Shown here: in pieces, positions 1-8,839 of the stretch | Numbering within the stretch: position 1 is the first letter of the stretch | Layout: each line of letters opens with the position of its first letter | From: Gordonia aichiensis NBRC 108223 | GTDB taxonomy: Bacteria > Actinomycetota > Actinomycetes > Mycobacteriales > Mycobacteriaceae | Reading direction: 5' to 3' | NCBI RefSeq assembly: GCF_000332975.1 | Contig: NZ_BANR01000003.1 | Location: 62,001-126,000 of the forward strand | DNA length: 64,000 nt | Made by a program: the position numbers and the translations under genes | The notes under the pieces: generated by a model | Seen by the model: only the letters and a program-made list of their open reading frames with translations | The model's database searches: none | Told to the model about the DNA's origin: nothing

Positions 1-949
1 CGGTCTTGCCTACACATTGGCGTTCACCGCGTCGATGGTCTCGGATCTGTTCCTCAACACGACCCTGTCGACGAGCACCGAACTCTTTGCGTCGAGTCGA
101 CGCCGGTTCGTCGAATTCAGTCGAAGAAACATGGAACTGATCTACTTCTTGGCGCTTCCCCTGATCGTGATCGGCGGCATCCTCGCGACTGGATTGATGA
201 CCCTTGTCGGATCTGCGGCGTTCAGTCATGGCGGTACCGTGTTGGCGGTGCTCTTCGCCGCAGCCGGATTGACCTTTGTCAACGCTGCCGCTTCGCAGGC
301 GCTGTTCGCAGCACATCAGCAGGTCTTCCTCATGCGGGTCAATCTGGTGAATCTATGCGTCAACATCGTGCTGAATGTGTTACTCGCGCATCATTTCGGC
401 GCGATCGGGGCTGCGGGCGCCCTGCTGACCACCGAACTATTGGGCGTGTTACTCACCACGGCGCAACTCGCGCGCCTTGGATTGCACATTCAGCCGATGA
501 CGTTCGTATTGTGGTGTGTTCCGCCCCTCGCGCTGGGGAGCGCCCTGGCGTGGGTCATCGGCGATGTGTCTGCAGTAGTTGCCGGAATCGTCGCGGGAGC
601 TGCCTATCTGGGCGCAGCCATGTACGCGGGCCCACTGCGTCCGGCGTACCTGAAGTCGTTCCTCGGACGAGGCGAGGGCGACGAAGTTGTTTCGACGGGC
701 GAGTCCTCGGCCGTTGGCGGGAGCGCCTCGGGAGTGTCGGAGACAGCAGGCGGGTCGGGTCGTGGGGTGAGTGCGACGTCGGCAACTGTTCGTCTGCGGG
801 AGCAGCGGCCGATCCCACGATTCGTGCCGTTCTCGGAAGCGGAGACAACGGAAATGCCCATCATTCGGACAGTGGAGTCCAACTGGATGAATATCGACTG
901 GGCACAAGAGGAATCGGCCTTCGCAGGGGCCGGGGGGAGAATGTCATGA
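1..949 (+). CDS. Polysaccharide flippase (Wzx/MVF-like), C-terminal part
   Basis: This gene enters from the left edge; the reading frame is open from base 2, so the N-terminus is outside the window. The visible part is about 315 residues. Roughly the first 200 form a run of hydrophobic helices (for example around LIYFLALPLIVIGGILATGL), the pattern of the C-terminal half of an oligosaccharide-lipid flippase of the MOP superfamily. A Gly/Ser-rich cytoplasmic tail of about 100 residues follows (GSASGVSETAGGSGRG), which is unusual for the family. The role inferred is moving a lipid-linked repeat unit across the membrane. It overlaps the next glycosyltransferase by ATGA, so the two are probably translationally coupled. 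An amino-acid or lipid II flippase is possible but fits the neighbours less well. Confidence 0.75.
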   Translation, partial: GLAYTLAFTASMVSDLFLNTTLSTSTELFASSRRRFVEFSRRNMELIYFLALPLIVIGGILATGLMTLVGSAAFSHGGTVLAVLFAAAGLTFVNAAASQALFAAHQQVFLMRVNLVNLCVNIVLNVLLAHHFGAIGAAGALLTTELLGVLLTTAQLARLGLHIQPMTFVLWCVPPLALGSALAWVIGDVSAVVAGIVAGAAYLGAAMYAGPLRPAYLKSFLGRGEGDEVVSTGESSAVGGSASGVSETAGGSGRGVSATSATVRLREQRPIPRFVPFSEAETTEMPIIRTVESNWMNIDWAQEESAFAGAGGRMS

Positions 950-2928
950 GCGACAAATCTGCATCGGACCACATATCGTCCGACCCGAGCGACGCATTCG
1001 ACGTGCTGATCGTGGCGTACAAGAACCCGCGCATGCTCGAGGAGTGTCTGCGCTCGGTGGCCACTTTCCTCCCGGAGAGCAGGATCGCCGTCTGGGACAA
1101 CTCGGGCCCGGAATACGACCGCGTGCGTGCCCTGAGCGTGGACTTCGCCGAAGTCGATTGGCACCTGGACTCGCCGAACGTCGGGTTCGCCGCGGCCGTC
1201 AATCGGCTCGCTCGGACCACGGAGGGACGAAACTTTCTGCTACTCAACCCCGATGCCGTTCTGCTCTGCGATCTACACCGCACGCGTGAGCTGATTCGCG
1301 AATCGGATGTCGCGGCGGCTGCACCATTGATCAGAGAGCCGGGTGGATCGGAGAACATCAGAAGCTGGGATGTCGCGCATCGGCCGACAGGTTTATTCGG
1401 GCGGTGGGTGGACAAATCCGGCTACGCGCCGGACCTGCGTACATCACGACTCGGTACGGTGATCGGTTCGCTGTACCCGTCGATGCCGGATGAGGTGAGT
1501 GGCTACCTGACGGGTGCCTGCCTCGCGATCAACGCGCGAGCGTGGGCCGAAGTCGGCGAGTTCGACGAAGAATTCTTCCTCTACGGTGAAGAAGAACAGT
1601 GGCAACGGCGTGCGGTCGACGCGGGTTATCGGTTGCGGCTGGCCGACGAGCCGGGAATCATCCATGCCGGTCACGGCACGGTTGCCGACGATGCTTCTGC
1701 ATCACGCCGGTCCGCAGATCTGTTGCGCGCCAACATCGCTCTCAACGTCGAACAGGTGAGGGGCAAACGTGCGGCAGACACCTACATCGCCGGTTGTTCG
1801 TTGCTTGACCGGGTGCAGCGATCTGTGCGTGCCACCAGGGCGAGCTATCGGCGTGCTGTGACCGGAGATCGACCGTCGGTGGTCATCACCACCAACACCC
1901 TTGGTTACGGCGGGGCTGAACGGCAGCACGCACTCCTGGCCACCGAACTCGATCGTCGCGGCTATCACGTCACCATCGTGTGCATCCAACGCCTCGGCCC
2001 TTTGGTCGCCGAGATTCCGGCATCGGTGCGGGTGATACGGCAGCCGTGGTGGTTACCGATGGTCGATGTGGGATACGAGGACTCAGTCCTCATCACTGGC
2101 GACACCAATACCGAGACTGGATTCGCCACCCTGTGGCGGGCAGCAGGGCGTCGTCGCCGATGGCTGGTGGGTGCGCACATTCCGCCGGAGCCGGACGCGC
2201 CCACGTATTCTGCGCCGCTTGCGCGCGCGATGGCCAGGGCCGATGGATTCATTGCGCTCTCTCCTGCGCACTGGACCGAGGCGACACGCCACCAACACCT
2301 CAATGAGCGCGTGTTCATCGCGCCGAACGGGGTGATGTCGGAACAGCAGCAGCGGCGCCTGCCTGTCGTCGAGCGGACTTTCGACAAACCTCTGCGACTG
2401 GTGATGCTCTCCCGCATCGTCGAGCACAAGAACCCCCACGTGCTGGTCCAGGCACTGGACGGACTACGTGAATTCGACTGGGAACTCGATATTTTCGGCG
2501 ATGGACCCGACCGCCACCGACTTGAGGCGCTGACGCCGGCGGACCTGGTCGACCGCGTGCGCTGGCGCGGTTGGTCGCCCGGACCCGATCATGCGTTCGC
2601 CGACGCCGATGTGGTCTGCGTACCAAGCGGGTCTGAGGCATTCCCACTGGTCATCGTCGAGGCGATGGCGCGGAGTCTGCCCGTGATCGCCACCGATGTA
2701 TGTGCGGTGGGAGACATGCTCGACGAGGGCGATGCCGGCGTGTTGGTTCCGGAGCCCACAGTGGATGCGTGGCGATCTGTCCTGCGCCGGATATTCGAGG
2801 ATCCCTCCCAGTTGACGACGTTGAGCGCCAACGGATTCAAGCGATGTCTCGCGAACTACACCGTCGACGCGATGGCTGACGCCTACGAGGAGGCCATCAC
2901 CGGGCTGCTCGAGCGGGCGACGTCGTGA
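946..2928 (+). CDS. Bifunctional GT2-GT4 glycosyltransferase
   Basis: The protein is 660 residues from the ATG at 946, which overlaps the flippase stop. Residues about 18-270 are a GT-A fold family 2 domain: DVLIVAYKNPRMLEECL at the start, LLLNPDA near 98 as the DxD-like site, and FLYGEEEQW near 213, typical of rhamnosyl- or galactofuranosyl-type GT2 enzymes. Residues about 310-650 are a GT-B fold family 4 domain: GYGGAERQ near 322, LSRIVEHKNPH near 488 and the EX7E-type segment SEAFPLVIVEAM near 561. Two separate sugar-transfer steps in one chain would build consecutive linkages of a polysaccharide repeat. No membrane segment or signal is seen, so it acts at the inner face of the membrane. 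The donor and acceptor sugars cannot be told from sequence. Confidence 0.85.
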   Translation: MSDKSASDHISSDPSDAFDVLIVAYKNPRMLEECLRSVATFLPESRIAVWDNSGPEYDRVRALSVDFAEVDWHLDSPNVGFAAAVNRLARTTEGRNFLLLNPDAVLLCDLHRTRELIRESDVAAAAPLIREPGGSENIRSWDVAHRPTGLFGRWVDKSGYAPDLRTSRLGTVIGSLYPSMPDEVSGYLTGACLAINARAWAEVGEFDEEFFLYGEEEQWQRRAVDAGYRLRLADEPGIIHAGHGTVADDASASRRSADLLRANIALNVEQVRGKRAADTYIAGCSLLDRVQRSVRATRASYRRAVTGDRPSVVITTNTLGYGGAERQHALLATELDRRGYHVTIVCIQRLGPLVAEIPASVRVIRQPWWLPMVDVGYEDSVLITGDTNTETGFATLWRAAGRRRRWLVGAHIPPEPDAPTYSAPLARAMARADGFIALSPAHWTEATRHQHLNERVFIAPNGVMSEQQQRRLPVVERTFDKPLRLVMLSRIVEHKNPHVLVQALDGLREFDWELDIFGDGPDRHRLEALTPADLVDRVRWRGWSPGPDHAFADADVVCVPSGSEAFPLVIVEAMARSLPVIATDVCAVGDMLDEGDAGVLVPEPTVDAWRSVLRRIFEDPSQLTTLSANGFKRCLANYTVDAMADAYEEAITGLLERATS

Positions 2929-3971
2929 GAGTTCTGTGGCTCAGTCCATGGATGCGCACTCTGGCTCGCGAATACGCCGGAGAGTTGCGCGCACTCGGCC
3001 ACGACGTGCTGCTGGTGACGTCGAACCAGCACCCACAGTCGCTCGAGCGCATCGAGTGGGAACGTGTGTTGGACCCGCGACCCAAGAATCCCGCGACATG
3101 GCCCGCACATGCAGCGGCGCTCCAGGAGATTCGCCGATTCGGGGCGGATGCGGTCGTGACGGAGCTGGTCCGGGATCCGCGGTGGATGCTGTACGCGGGC
3201 TCTGTGCCGCGCATCGACGTGGTGCATGACGACCGGCCGCACGATTCGGGCGAGCTGCGACCGGCATGGGAGCGCGCTGTGTTCGGTGCGTGGAATCAGC
3301 GGGCCGCGGCGACCATATGTTTCAGCGAGCATGTGGCGACATCGTTGTCGACCTCTCGCGAGGCGACGGTGATACCGCTGGCCAGCGACGTCCCGGACTC
3401 GATGTTCGGCGAGCTGATACCCGAGCAGGAGCGGCGTGACTTTGTGATGCTCGGCAGGCTCAACGGCTACAAGAACATCGACGTGGTGTTGCGCGCCTGG
3501 GAGCAGCACCGCCACTCTTCCGCGTATCGCGGCGACACGCTGCGTCTCTACGGCGCCGCTGAGCGTGCACCCCAACTGCCCGCCGACGTCTGGTGGAACG
3601 GAGGCAGCTACGACCATGCCGATGTAATTCCCGTGCTGGCTCGCGCGAAGGGTTCGATCGCCCACTATCGCGTCGCCACACAGAGCGGAGTGCAGGTGCT
3701 GTCGATGCAGGCGGGCGTCATGCCGATCGTGTCCACCGAGGGGGCGCTCCCAGAGTTCCAGCCGCCCGGCGCGCCCGCCATCGACCGTGACGACATTGCG
3801 GGTCTTGCGAAGGCCCTCGGGGAGTTGGCCGATCCCTCGGCGGCTGCCGAGGCCGGTCGCAGGGCCCGGGCGCACTATCGGGACACCTTCTCGGCACCGG
3901 TCGCCGCTGCGGAGCTCGACAAGGTCCTTCTCGGTCTGATGTCCTCGAATCGCACAGCCAGGGTTCGATGA
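2925..3971 (+). CDS. Glycosyltransferase family 4
   Basis: The protein has 348 residues. It starts with GTG at 2925, inside the stop codon of the GT2-GT4 gene (GTGA), and ends by overlapping the GH6 gene (ATGA). The C-terminal half shows GT-B features: FVMLGRLNGYKNIDVVL near 170-187 and an acceptor/donor loop QSGVQVLSMQAG near 252 where family members usually carry the ExxE element, here not well kept. The N-terminal half has a Rossmann-like start (MRVLWLSPWMRTLAREYAG). It probably adds one sugar to the lipid-linked repeat made by this locus. Substrate is unknown. Confidence 0.75.
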   Translation: MRVLWLSPWMRTLAREYAGELRALGHDVLLVTSNQHPQSLERIEWERVLDPRPKNPATWPAHAAALQEIRRFGADAVVTELVRDPRWMLYAGSVPRIDVVHDDRPHDSGELRPAWERAVFGAWNQRAAATICFSEHVATSLSTSREATVIPLASDVPDSMFGELIPEQERRDFVMLGRLNGYKNIDVVLRAWEQHRHSSAYRGDTLRLYGAAERAPQLPADVWWNGGSYDHADVIPVLARAKGSIAHYRVATQSGVQVLSMQAGVMPIVSTEGALPEFQPPGAPAIDRDDIAGLAKALGELADPSAAAEAGRRARAHYRDTFSAPVAAAELDKVLLGLMSSNRTARVR

Positions 3972-4993
3972 AAGTGCTCGGTCACACAATGCGCTGGCAG
4001 TGGGCGCTGATCGTGTGCGTACTCCTCGCGAGCGGTTGTGCCGGGTCGATGTCGAAAGCCCCGTCGTCGTCCGCTGATGTGAGTGTGCCGACGTCGGCGC
4101 CGGTGTTCGGCGGCGGCCCTTTGGCGGTGTTCCCTGATTCGCAAACCGAGCTGTGGCTCAGGCAGCATCCCAGCGATCGACGAACACCTGCGTTGCGGGG
4201 CGCTCTCGGCGGACGTCCGACGGCGCTTTGGCTCGCGGGGAGCTCTGGTGATCTCGGCAATCTCCGGACGTACGTTGCCGCTGCCAGAAGAACTAGCTCG
4301 ACTCCGGTCATCGTGCTTTACAACATTCCCGGACGCAACGACGGGATCTCCGGTCCGCAGCACGAAGTACGGTCTGCCGACTATCGGCGCTGGGTGGATT
4401 CAGTCGCTGCGACACTCGGTAAAACACGCGCCCTGGTCGTCGTCGAGCCCGACGCTCTCTGGCTCGCTGATCGTCAATTCGCAAGTGACAAGGCCGGTTT
4501 CGCCGACCGAATCGCTGACTTGAGATACGCGGTGTCGCGGATGGCGTCGACAACCGGCAGGTCGGTCTATCTTGATGCAGGTACGTCATCGGGATCGGTG
4601 AGTGCCGCGCGTATGGCACAGTTGCTGGTAATGGCTGCGGGTACGACACCGCAGGTGGGTTTCGCCGTCAACGTGAGCTCGTTCGCTCCGACCGCAGCGA
4701 TCACCGCCTACGCGAACGCCATCCGCGGACACCTCTGGGAGTCGGTGAAGGTGTCGGCGCACTACGTCGTAGATACGAGCCGCAACGGCAATCAATCGTG
4801 GGACAACACCTGGTGTAATCCGCCTGGCCGCAAGGTCGGTGCGCAACCGGGAACGATTACCGGCGAGGCACCAGGCCTTGACGTGAATCTCTGGGTCAAG
4901 GCGCCGGGTACGTCGGACGGCAACTGCGGTACCGGACCGGGAACGCGCGGAGGCGATTTCATGCCGGGCGTCGCGTTCGGCATGATTAACTGA
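3968..4993 (+). CDS. GH6 glycoside hydrolase lipoprotein (endoglucanase-like)
   Basis: The protein has 341 residues, with an N-terminal signal and lipobox (LLASGC, Cys24), so it should be anchored outside the membrane. The mature part matches glycoside hydrolase family 6: IVLYNIPGRNDG near 116-127, VVVEPDAL near 157-164 with the conserved acid Asp, YLDAGTS, FAVNVSSF, the Trp-Asn segment SWDNTWCNPPGR and LWVKAPGTSDGNC. GH6 enzymes cut beta-1,4-glucans. In the usual RDC motif of the first catalytic loop this protein reads RND, so one Asp position is changed. It is the fourth gene of a 4-base-overlap chain with glycosyltransferases, so a trimming or release role on the polysaccharide is more likely than cellulose scavenging. 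Confidence 0.85.
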   Translation: MKVLGHTMRWQWALIVCVLLASGCAGSMSKAPSSSADVSVPTSAPVFGGGPLAVFPDSQTELWLRQHPSDRRTPALRGALGGRPTALWLAGSSGDLGNLRTYVAAARRTSSTPVIVLYNIPGRNDGISGPQHEVRSADYRRWVDSVAATLGKTRALVVVEPDALWLADRQFASDKAGFADRIADLRYAVSRMASTTGRSVYLDAGTSSGSVSAARMAQLLVMAAGTTPQVGFAVNVSSFAPTAAITAYANAIRGHLWESVKVSAHYVVDTSRNGNQSWDNTWCNPPGRKVGAQPGTITGEAPGLDVNLWVKAPGTSDGNCGTGPGTRGGDFMPGVAFGMIN

Positions 4994-5002
4994 CGAACCA
5001 TT

Positions 5003-5044
5003 GCAGCCGAGTCCGAACTCGGGAGTGGGACGGCTGTCGGCTGC
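5003..5044. terminator. Hairpin between converging GH6 and GH2 genes
   Basis: The arms GCAGCCGA (5003-5010) and TCGGCTGC (5037-5044) pair perfectly, and an inner hairpin CCGAGT-CCGA-ACTCGG lies within. It fills the 52-base gap between two converging genes and is followed by only a weak T stretch, so it may act in both directions. Confidence 0.5.
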
Positions 5045-5045
5045 T

Positions 5046-7607
5046 TCATTGTGCCCCGTGCGTCGATGGCGTTGCTGGTGCGAAGGTCGCCGAATCGAGA
5101 GCGTCCGCGGAGGTCACCCGACCGCGCGGAACGGGAGGCGCAGCATGGGTACCAGTGGGATCGGGCACGAGTTCGACGCGGTACGGGCTTGCGGCCGCGA
5201 GCGCGAAGCACTGGTCGGAGACAGTCCAGCCCGGGGCGTCAATGCACACATATCTGATCGTTCTCCGCGAGGTGAGGGTGAGCGCCCACAACTCGGGATC
5301 GGCGGTTGCTTCAAGTGATGCAGAGATGTCCGCGACGACTGGCTGCGCAGAAGGGCAGATGACGTGAACGTCACGCAGCACCTGCCCGTCATCGGTCACG
5401 AACTCGACCTCGGCGGCGTCCGCGGCAGGTGCACCAAAACGGTATGCGTTTGTCAGATCTGTGAACGACCCCACTAGGTCGGCGTCGACCAGGGACACCG
5501 ATCCGGCGGCTGGCACGTCGATCCGCTTGTGCGCGTTGATCACCCTGTTACCGGCTGGATCGACGGCGACGAGCGACAGGTTTCCCGACACCTGCCGAGC
5601 GGTGTCGTTATGGAGGTCGATGCGCAGGCCCGCGAGGCCTCCGTCAGAGAGGACCAGGGCTACCGGTGCCCATACCCGTCTGAGCATTGCGACCGGCAGC
5701 TTGGCGCGCCCGTCCGAGTCGTACAATCCCCATCCCGCGCCGGGACGGAGGTCGCGGGCACTGAGCACGAGCGCCCCCGCGCACTCGGGGGCCCGTCGCC
5801 AGTACGCGTAGCACTCTGCCATTGCCTCGGCCACGGCGATCCGGCCGAGTTGCAGGTAGCGGCTCGGGTCTACACGGCGGACTTGCATCGGATTGACGCC
5901 GAACAATTCGGTCACGTAGAAGTCGCGAACGTCTTCGAAATCCCATGCGGCGGTTCGGTCGCGGGGCACCCCCTGTTTCCACCGGGGATCATGGCCCGCT
6001 ACCCTCGTCGATCCGAAGTACTTCTCAATCACGTCGTCGGATGGCGGAATGGAGAAGGCAAGGCACTCAGCTGCGAAACGCACCCCCGCGTTCTGTACAT
6101 CGCTCAACGGGCGCAGGTACCCCCCGACGCCGAACCAGTGAGCTACTCCACGGTCGTTCCGGACCGCCAGCGCACCACCGTCAGCGGAGTCGGCGGAGGT
6201 ACCCGACGATGGGCTCGAGGGCACGTACGGTACGTCGGTGTGTTCTTTTGCCACCGTTCGGAGAAGGCTGTCAACCAGAGGGATCTCGCGCGAGTGCGCA
6301 GGGACACCGAGCATTTCGGGTTGTTGCAGCGTCTCGCTGCCTCCGCTGACCACCGCCAGGGCCGGCGATCCCGAGACAGAATCGAGCATGTGGGCGAGTT
6401 CGGCGCTGACGATGGGGTCGAGTTCGGTCGGCGGATCGAACGTGGACAGCATCGCGTCCTGCCACACGAGGAGTCCGTACCGCGCGCAAAGCGAGAAGAA
6501 CTCAGGTCGCTCGTAGCCCAGTCCGCCGACCACCCGGACCATGGTGGCACCGACATCGCGCAGCGCGGCGAGTTGGCGCGCGATCGCGTCGTCGGTGGCA
6601 GCGTGGCCGGGCGACGGGGGAACCCATACCGCGCCGCGGCAGAACACGGGTTGTCCGTTCACCGACAGTGCGAATCCGTGGTCGGAGTGGTCGGCGACAA
6701 TCGATCTGAACCCGATCTCACGTTCGAGATGAGTGGTGGATACGCGCAGAGTTAGCCGGTAGAGATTCGGCTCGCCGTACCCGTGCGGCCACCAGAGTTC
6801 GGGGTCGACGACGCGCGCCTCGCCGGTGAAGCGGTGGAGCGTGACGTTGTCACAGGTGTCCATGTCATGGAATAGCAGCGGTGCCGTCGCCACCACCGCT
6901 TCTGTCGGGCTGCGGAGCTCGAGGTGAGCGTCGGGATCGACGGCCGCGTCATGAGAGGAGCCCGGTTGAGCGAGACGTCCGTCGACGCGAAGGACGCCCG
7001 ATTCGGCGTCCGCCTCGACACGTAACGTCTCAATCCATGGACCGGTGCGGAGCACTGCGGGTTGCCACAGCCCGATCACCGGTGGCACACCACCGAATAC
7101 CGGGGCTCGGCCGATCAGCGACGTACGCGACCACCGCAGTCGCTGTTCGGCAACCAGCGTCGACCGCCACCGCCCCCGTGGCCTCCTACGCGACAACCAC
7201 GCGGTCAGCGAGCCGCATCGCACGGCGACCTCGTGCGTACCGGAGTCCAGCGGGCACCGTATCGGCAGGAACATCGACGTCGCGTCGGCGACCCGGGAGC
7301 CGTCGATGAACACCTGCGCCGGCCAGGACACACCGGAGAAGTCGAGTACAGCTTCTGCTGCGCACGTCGTGGTGGCCACGAGCCACCAGTCGGCAGCGTC
7401 GTAGCCGTCGGGAGTGTCGGGCTCGGCCTCGGTGCCTGCGACCACGTCGGCGATGGTGCACTGGCCGTGAAATCCCAACTCGCGCAGATGTTGCGGCCAC
7501 GGCGACGGCGGTGCGTCGAATTCGCCCGCCGCCGTGCGAATCACCCGCCACTCCAGATCGGCGTACGACAAGTGCGCGCTGCCGTCGCCTGCGAGCGACT
7601 GACTCAT
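5046..7607 (-). CDS. GH2 family glycosidase (beta-mannosidase-like)
   Basis: The protein has 853 residues, a normal length for GH2 beta-mannosidases, with no signal peptide, so it is predicted cytoplasmic. A sugar-binding domain (WPAQVFIDG) comes first, then an immunoglobulin-like part (LWWPHGYGEPNLYRLTL near 265-285), then the barrel with FCRGAVWVPP and LLVWQDAMLS. The acid/base Glu lies in SGGSE near residue 422 where the family usually has GNNE. The nucleophile Glu lies in FAAECLAFSIP near 511. Both Glu are present, so activity is plausible. Its ATG directly abuts the stop of the DUF1839 gene, placing it last in a three-gene operon with ACP and DUF1839. Which glycosidic bond it cuts is not known. 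Confidence 0.8.
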   Translation of the reverse strand: MSQSLAGDGSAHLSYADLEWRVIRTAAGEFDAPPSPWPQHLRELGFHGQCTIADVVAGTEAEPDTPDGYDAADWWLVATTTCAAEAVLDFSGVSWPAQVFIDGSRVADATSMFLPIRCPLDSGTHEVAVRCGSLTAWLSRRRPRGRWRSTLVAEQRLRWSRTSLIGRAPVFGGVPPVIGLWQPAVLRTGPWIETLRVEADAESGVLRVDGRLAQPGSSHDAAVDPDAHLELRSPTEAVVATAPLLFHDMDTCDNVTLHRFTGEARVVDPELWWPHGYGEPNLYRLTLRVSTTHLEREIGFRSIVADHSDHGFALSVNGQPVFCRGAVWVPPSPGHAATDDAIARQLAALRDVGATMVRVVGGLGYERPEFFSLCARYGLLVWQDAMLSTFDPPTELDPIVSAELAHMLDSVSGSPALAVVSGGSETLQQPEMLGVPAHSREIPLVDSLLRTVAKEHTDVPYVPSSPSSGTSADSADGGALAVRNDRGVAHWFGVGGYLRPLSDVQNAGVRFAAECLAFSIPPSDDVIEKYFGSTRVAGHDPRWKQGVPRDRTAAWDFEDVRDFYVTELFGVNPMQVRRVDPSRYLQLGRIAVAEAMAECYAYWRRAPECAGALVLSARDLRPGAGWGLYDSDGRAKLPVAMLRRVWAPVALVLSDGGLAGLRIDLHNDTARQVSGNLSLVAVDPAGNRVINAHKRIDVPAAGSVSLVDADLVGSFTDLTNAYRFGAPAADAAEVEFVTDDGQVLRDVHVICPSAQPVVADISASLEATADPELWALTLTSRRTIRYVCIDAPGWTVSDQCFALAAASPYRVELVPDPTGTHAAPPVPRGRVTSADALDSATFAPATPSTHGAQ

Positions 7608-8597
7608 TCAGACAAGCGCGGCTGCCGGAATCGCCGGCACCGCGTCGTCAAGGATTCCGATCGCCGATGCCCAATCCGCTGCCATCGTCTCCAGCAGATC
7701 GTCGACGACGACGCTTCGCCCGCGCGCGGCACGCGCCACCTTGAACTGCACTGATTTCGCAAGTTCTGCGACCGAGCGGAAATGAGTCGCTGCCCTTCCC
7801 GCTCCAGGCGCGCCGTTCCGCTCCAGATAAGAACTGAGGTCGGCTGCGATCTCGGCAGTCGCTCCGCATTGGCGAAGAGTGGCGAACGAGCAGAGATGGA
7901 AGACACCGGTACCGGCCGCAGGGAGCCACTCGAGTGCTCGGTGGACGGAGGCGGACATCCGATCGATCGGATTGGAGTCCGGCCTTCGGTCGAGATGTCG
8001 ACGCGCGACGACGAGCACGTGAGCCAGTGAGGTGTGCCGCTCGACGAGGCGGATCTGCTCGACATAGGGTGGCAATACAGCATCAGGCACCTCGCCCAGA
8101 TTGAATACCCCGACAAAGTCGTCGCCGGAGAGTTCGTGCACGCCTGCGTTGTGCAGGTAGGTCATCCGCTGGGCACTTCGGTCCACACGAAGCGGAACGA
8201 TCGTTGTCTTGACGTGCGCCGACCGGTAGTCGGTACCCGATGTGTCCGGCAGCCACCAGCTGTCGACCTCAACGGTGTGCAGAATATTGCGCTGAGGTCC
8301 ACTCTCGACGGTCTCGAGTACGGGGCGCCAGACGTTCTCCTCAGTGATCTCGATTCCGTAGAGTTCACGTAGGTCGTTCTGCTCGGGTTTGATGAACGTC
8401 CATTGATCATGGTCGTGATCGGTGGACAGAGCGCACGCGAACATCGGTGTCGGGTCGAACCCCAAAATGTGAACCAGTTCGATACAGAGATCCAGATAGC
8501 AATTCGTCTCAGGCCAAATGCGACTGGTGCTGTGGGTCGAATGGGGGACATGGTTTTTGGGAATGCGTCTGTCGATGACGCGCGCGTTGCTTGTCAT
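7608..8597 (-). CDS. DUF1839 family protein, possible Cys-dependent acyl-ACP transferase
   Basis: The protein has 329 residues and is soluble. It matches the DUF1839 pattern: WPETNCYLDLCIELVHILG near 28-46 (Cys33), VDSWWLPDTSGTDYRSAH near 111-128 (His128) and YLHNAGVHELSGDDF near 147-161. DUF1839 has no assigned function. I infer a link to the papain-like N-terminal domain of BtrH, which moves an acyl group from a carrier protein to an aminoglycoside: both have an Asn-Cys near the N-terminus and a VD-aromatic-LP stretch followed by Tyr and His. The ATG at 8597 overlaps the stop of the upstream ACP gene (ATGA), which supports a shared job. The link to BtrH is by eye and needs a profile or structure comparison. 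Confidence 0.75.
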   Translation of the reverse strand: MTSNARVIDRRIPKNHVPHSTHSTSRIWPETNCYLDLCIELVHILGFDPTPMFACALSTDHDHDQWTFIKPEQNDLRELYGIEITEENVWRPVLETVESGPQRNILHTVEVDSWWLPDTSGTDYRSAHVKTTIVPLRVDRSAQRMTYLHNAGVHELSGDDFVGVFNLGEVPDAVLPPYVEQIRLVERHTSLAHVLVVARRHLDRRPDSNPIDRMSASVHRALEWLPAAGTGVFHLCSFATLRQCGATAEIAADLSSYLERNGAPGAGRAATHFRSVAELAKSVQFKVARAARGRSVVVDDLLETMAADWASAIGILDDAVPAIPAAALV

Positions 8598-8839
8598 GCT
8601 GCTTCGTCGACCAGCTTGCCGACAACCTCGGCCATCGATTGTATAGACGAGAAGGTTGCGCGCTTGAGGGCCTCGTCGGGGAACTCGATGTCGAACTCGT
8701 CTTCAAGTGCCAGCATCACATTGACGCTCGCATGTGACGTGAGTCCTACCGCGAACAGATCATCGTGAACGCCGAGCGTGTACGGGTCGACGGTCAGTTT
8801 TCCTTGAGCTGCGAGGATTTCGCGGATCTTTGTTTCCAT
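8594..8839 (-). CDS. Acyl carrier protein
   Basis: This 81-residue acidic protein has the four-helix ACP layout. The motif DDLFAVGLTSHASV puts the phosphopantetheine Ser at residue 35, with Thr-Ser-His in place of the usual Asp-Ser-Leu. It is too divergent to be the housekeeping FAS-II AcpM and sits outside any fatty-acid gene cluster. The upstream stretch on the minus strand carries an AGGAA-like ribosome site. It heads the ACP-DUF1839-GH2 operon. A specialised carrier for an amino acid or acyl group is inferred. No cognate ligase gene is in the window. Confidence 0.85.
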   Translation of the reverse strand: METKIREILAAQGKLTVDPYTLGVHDDLFAVGLTSHASVNVMLALEDEFDIEFPDEALKRATFSSIQSMAEVVGKLVDEAA

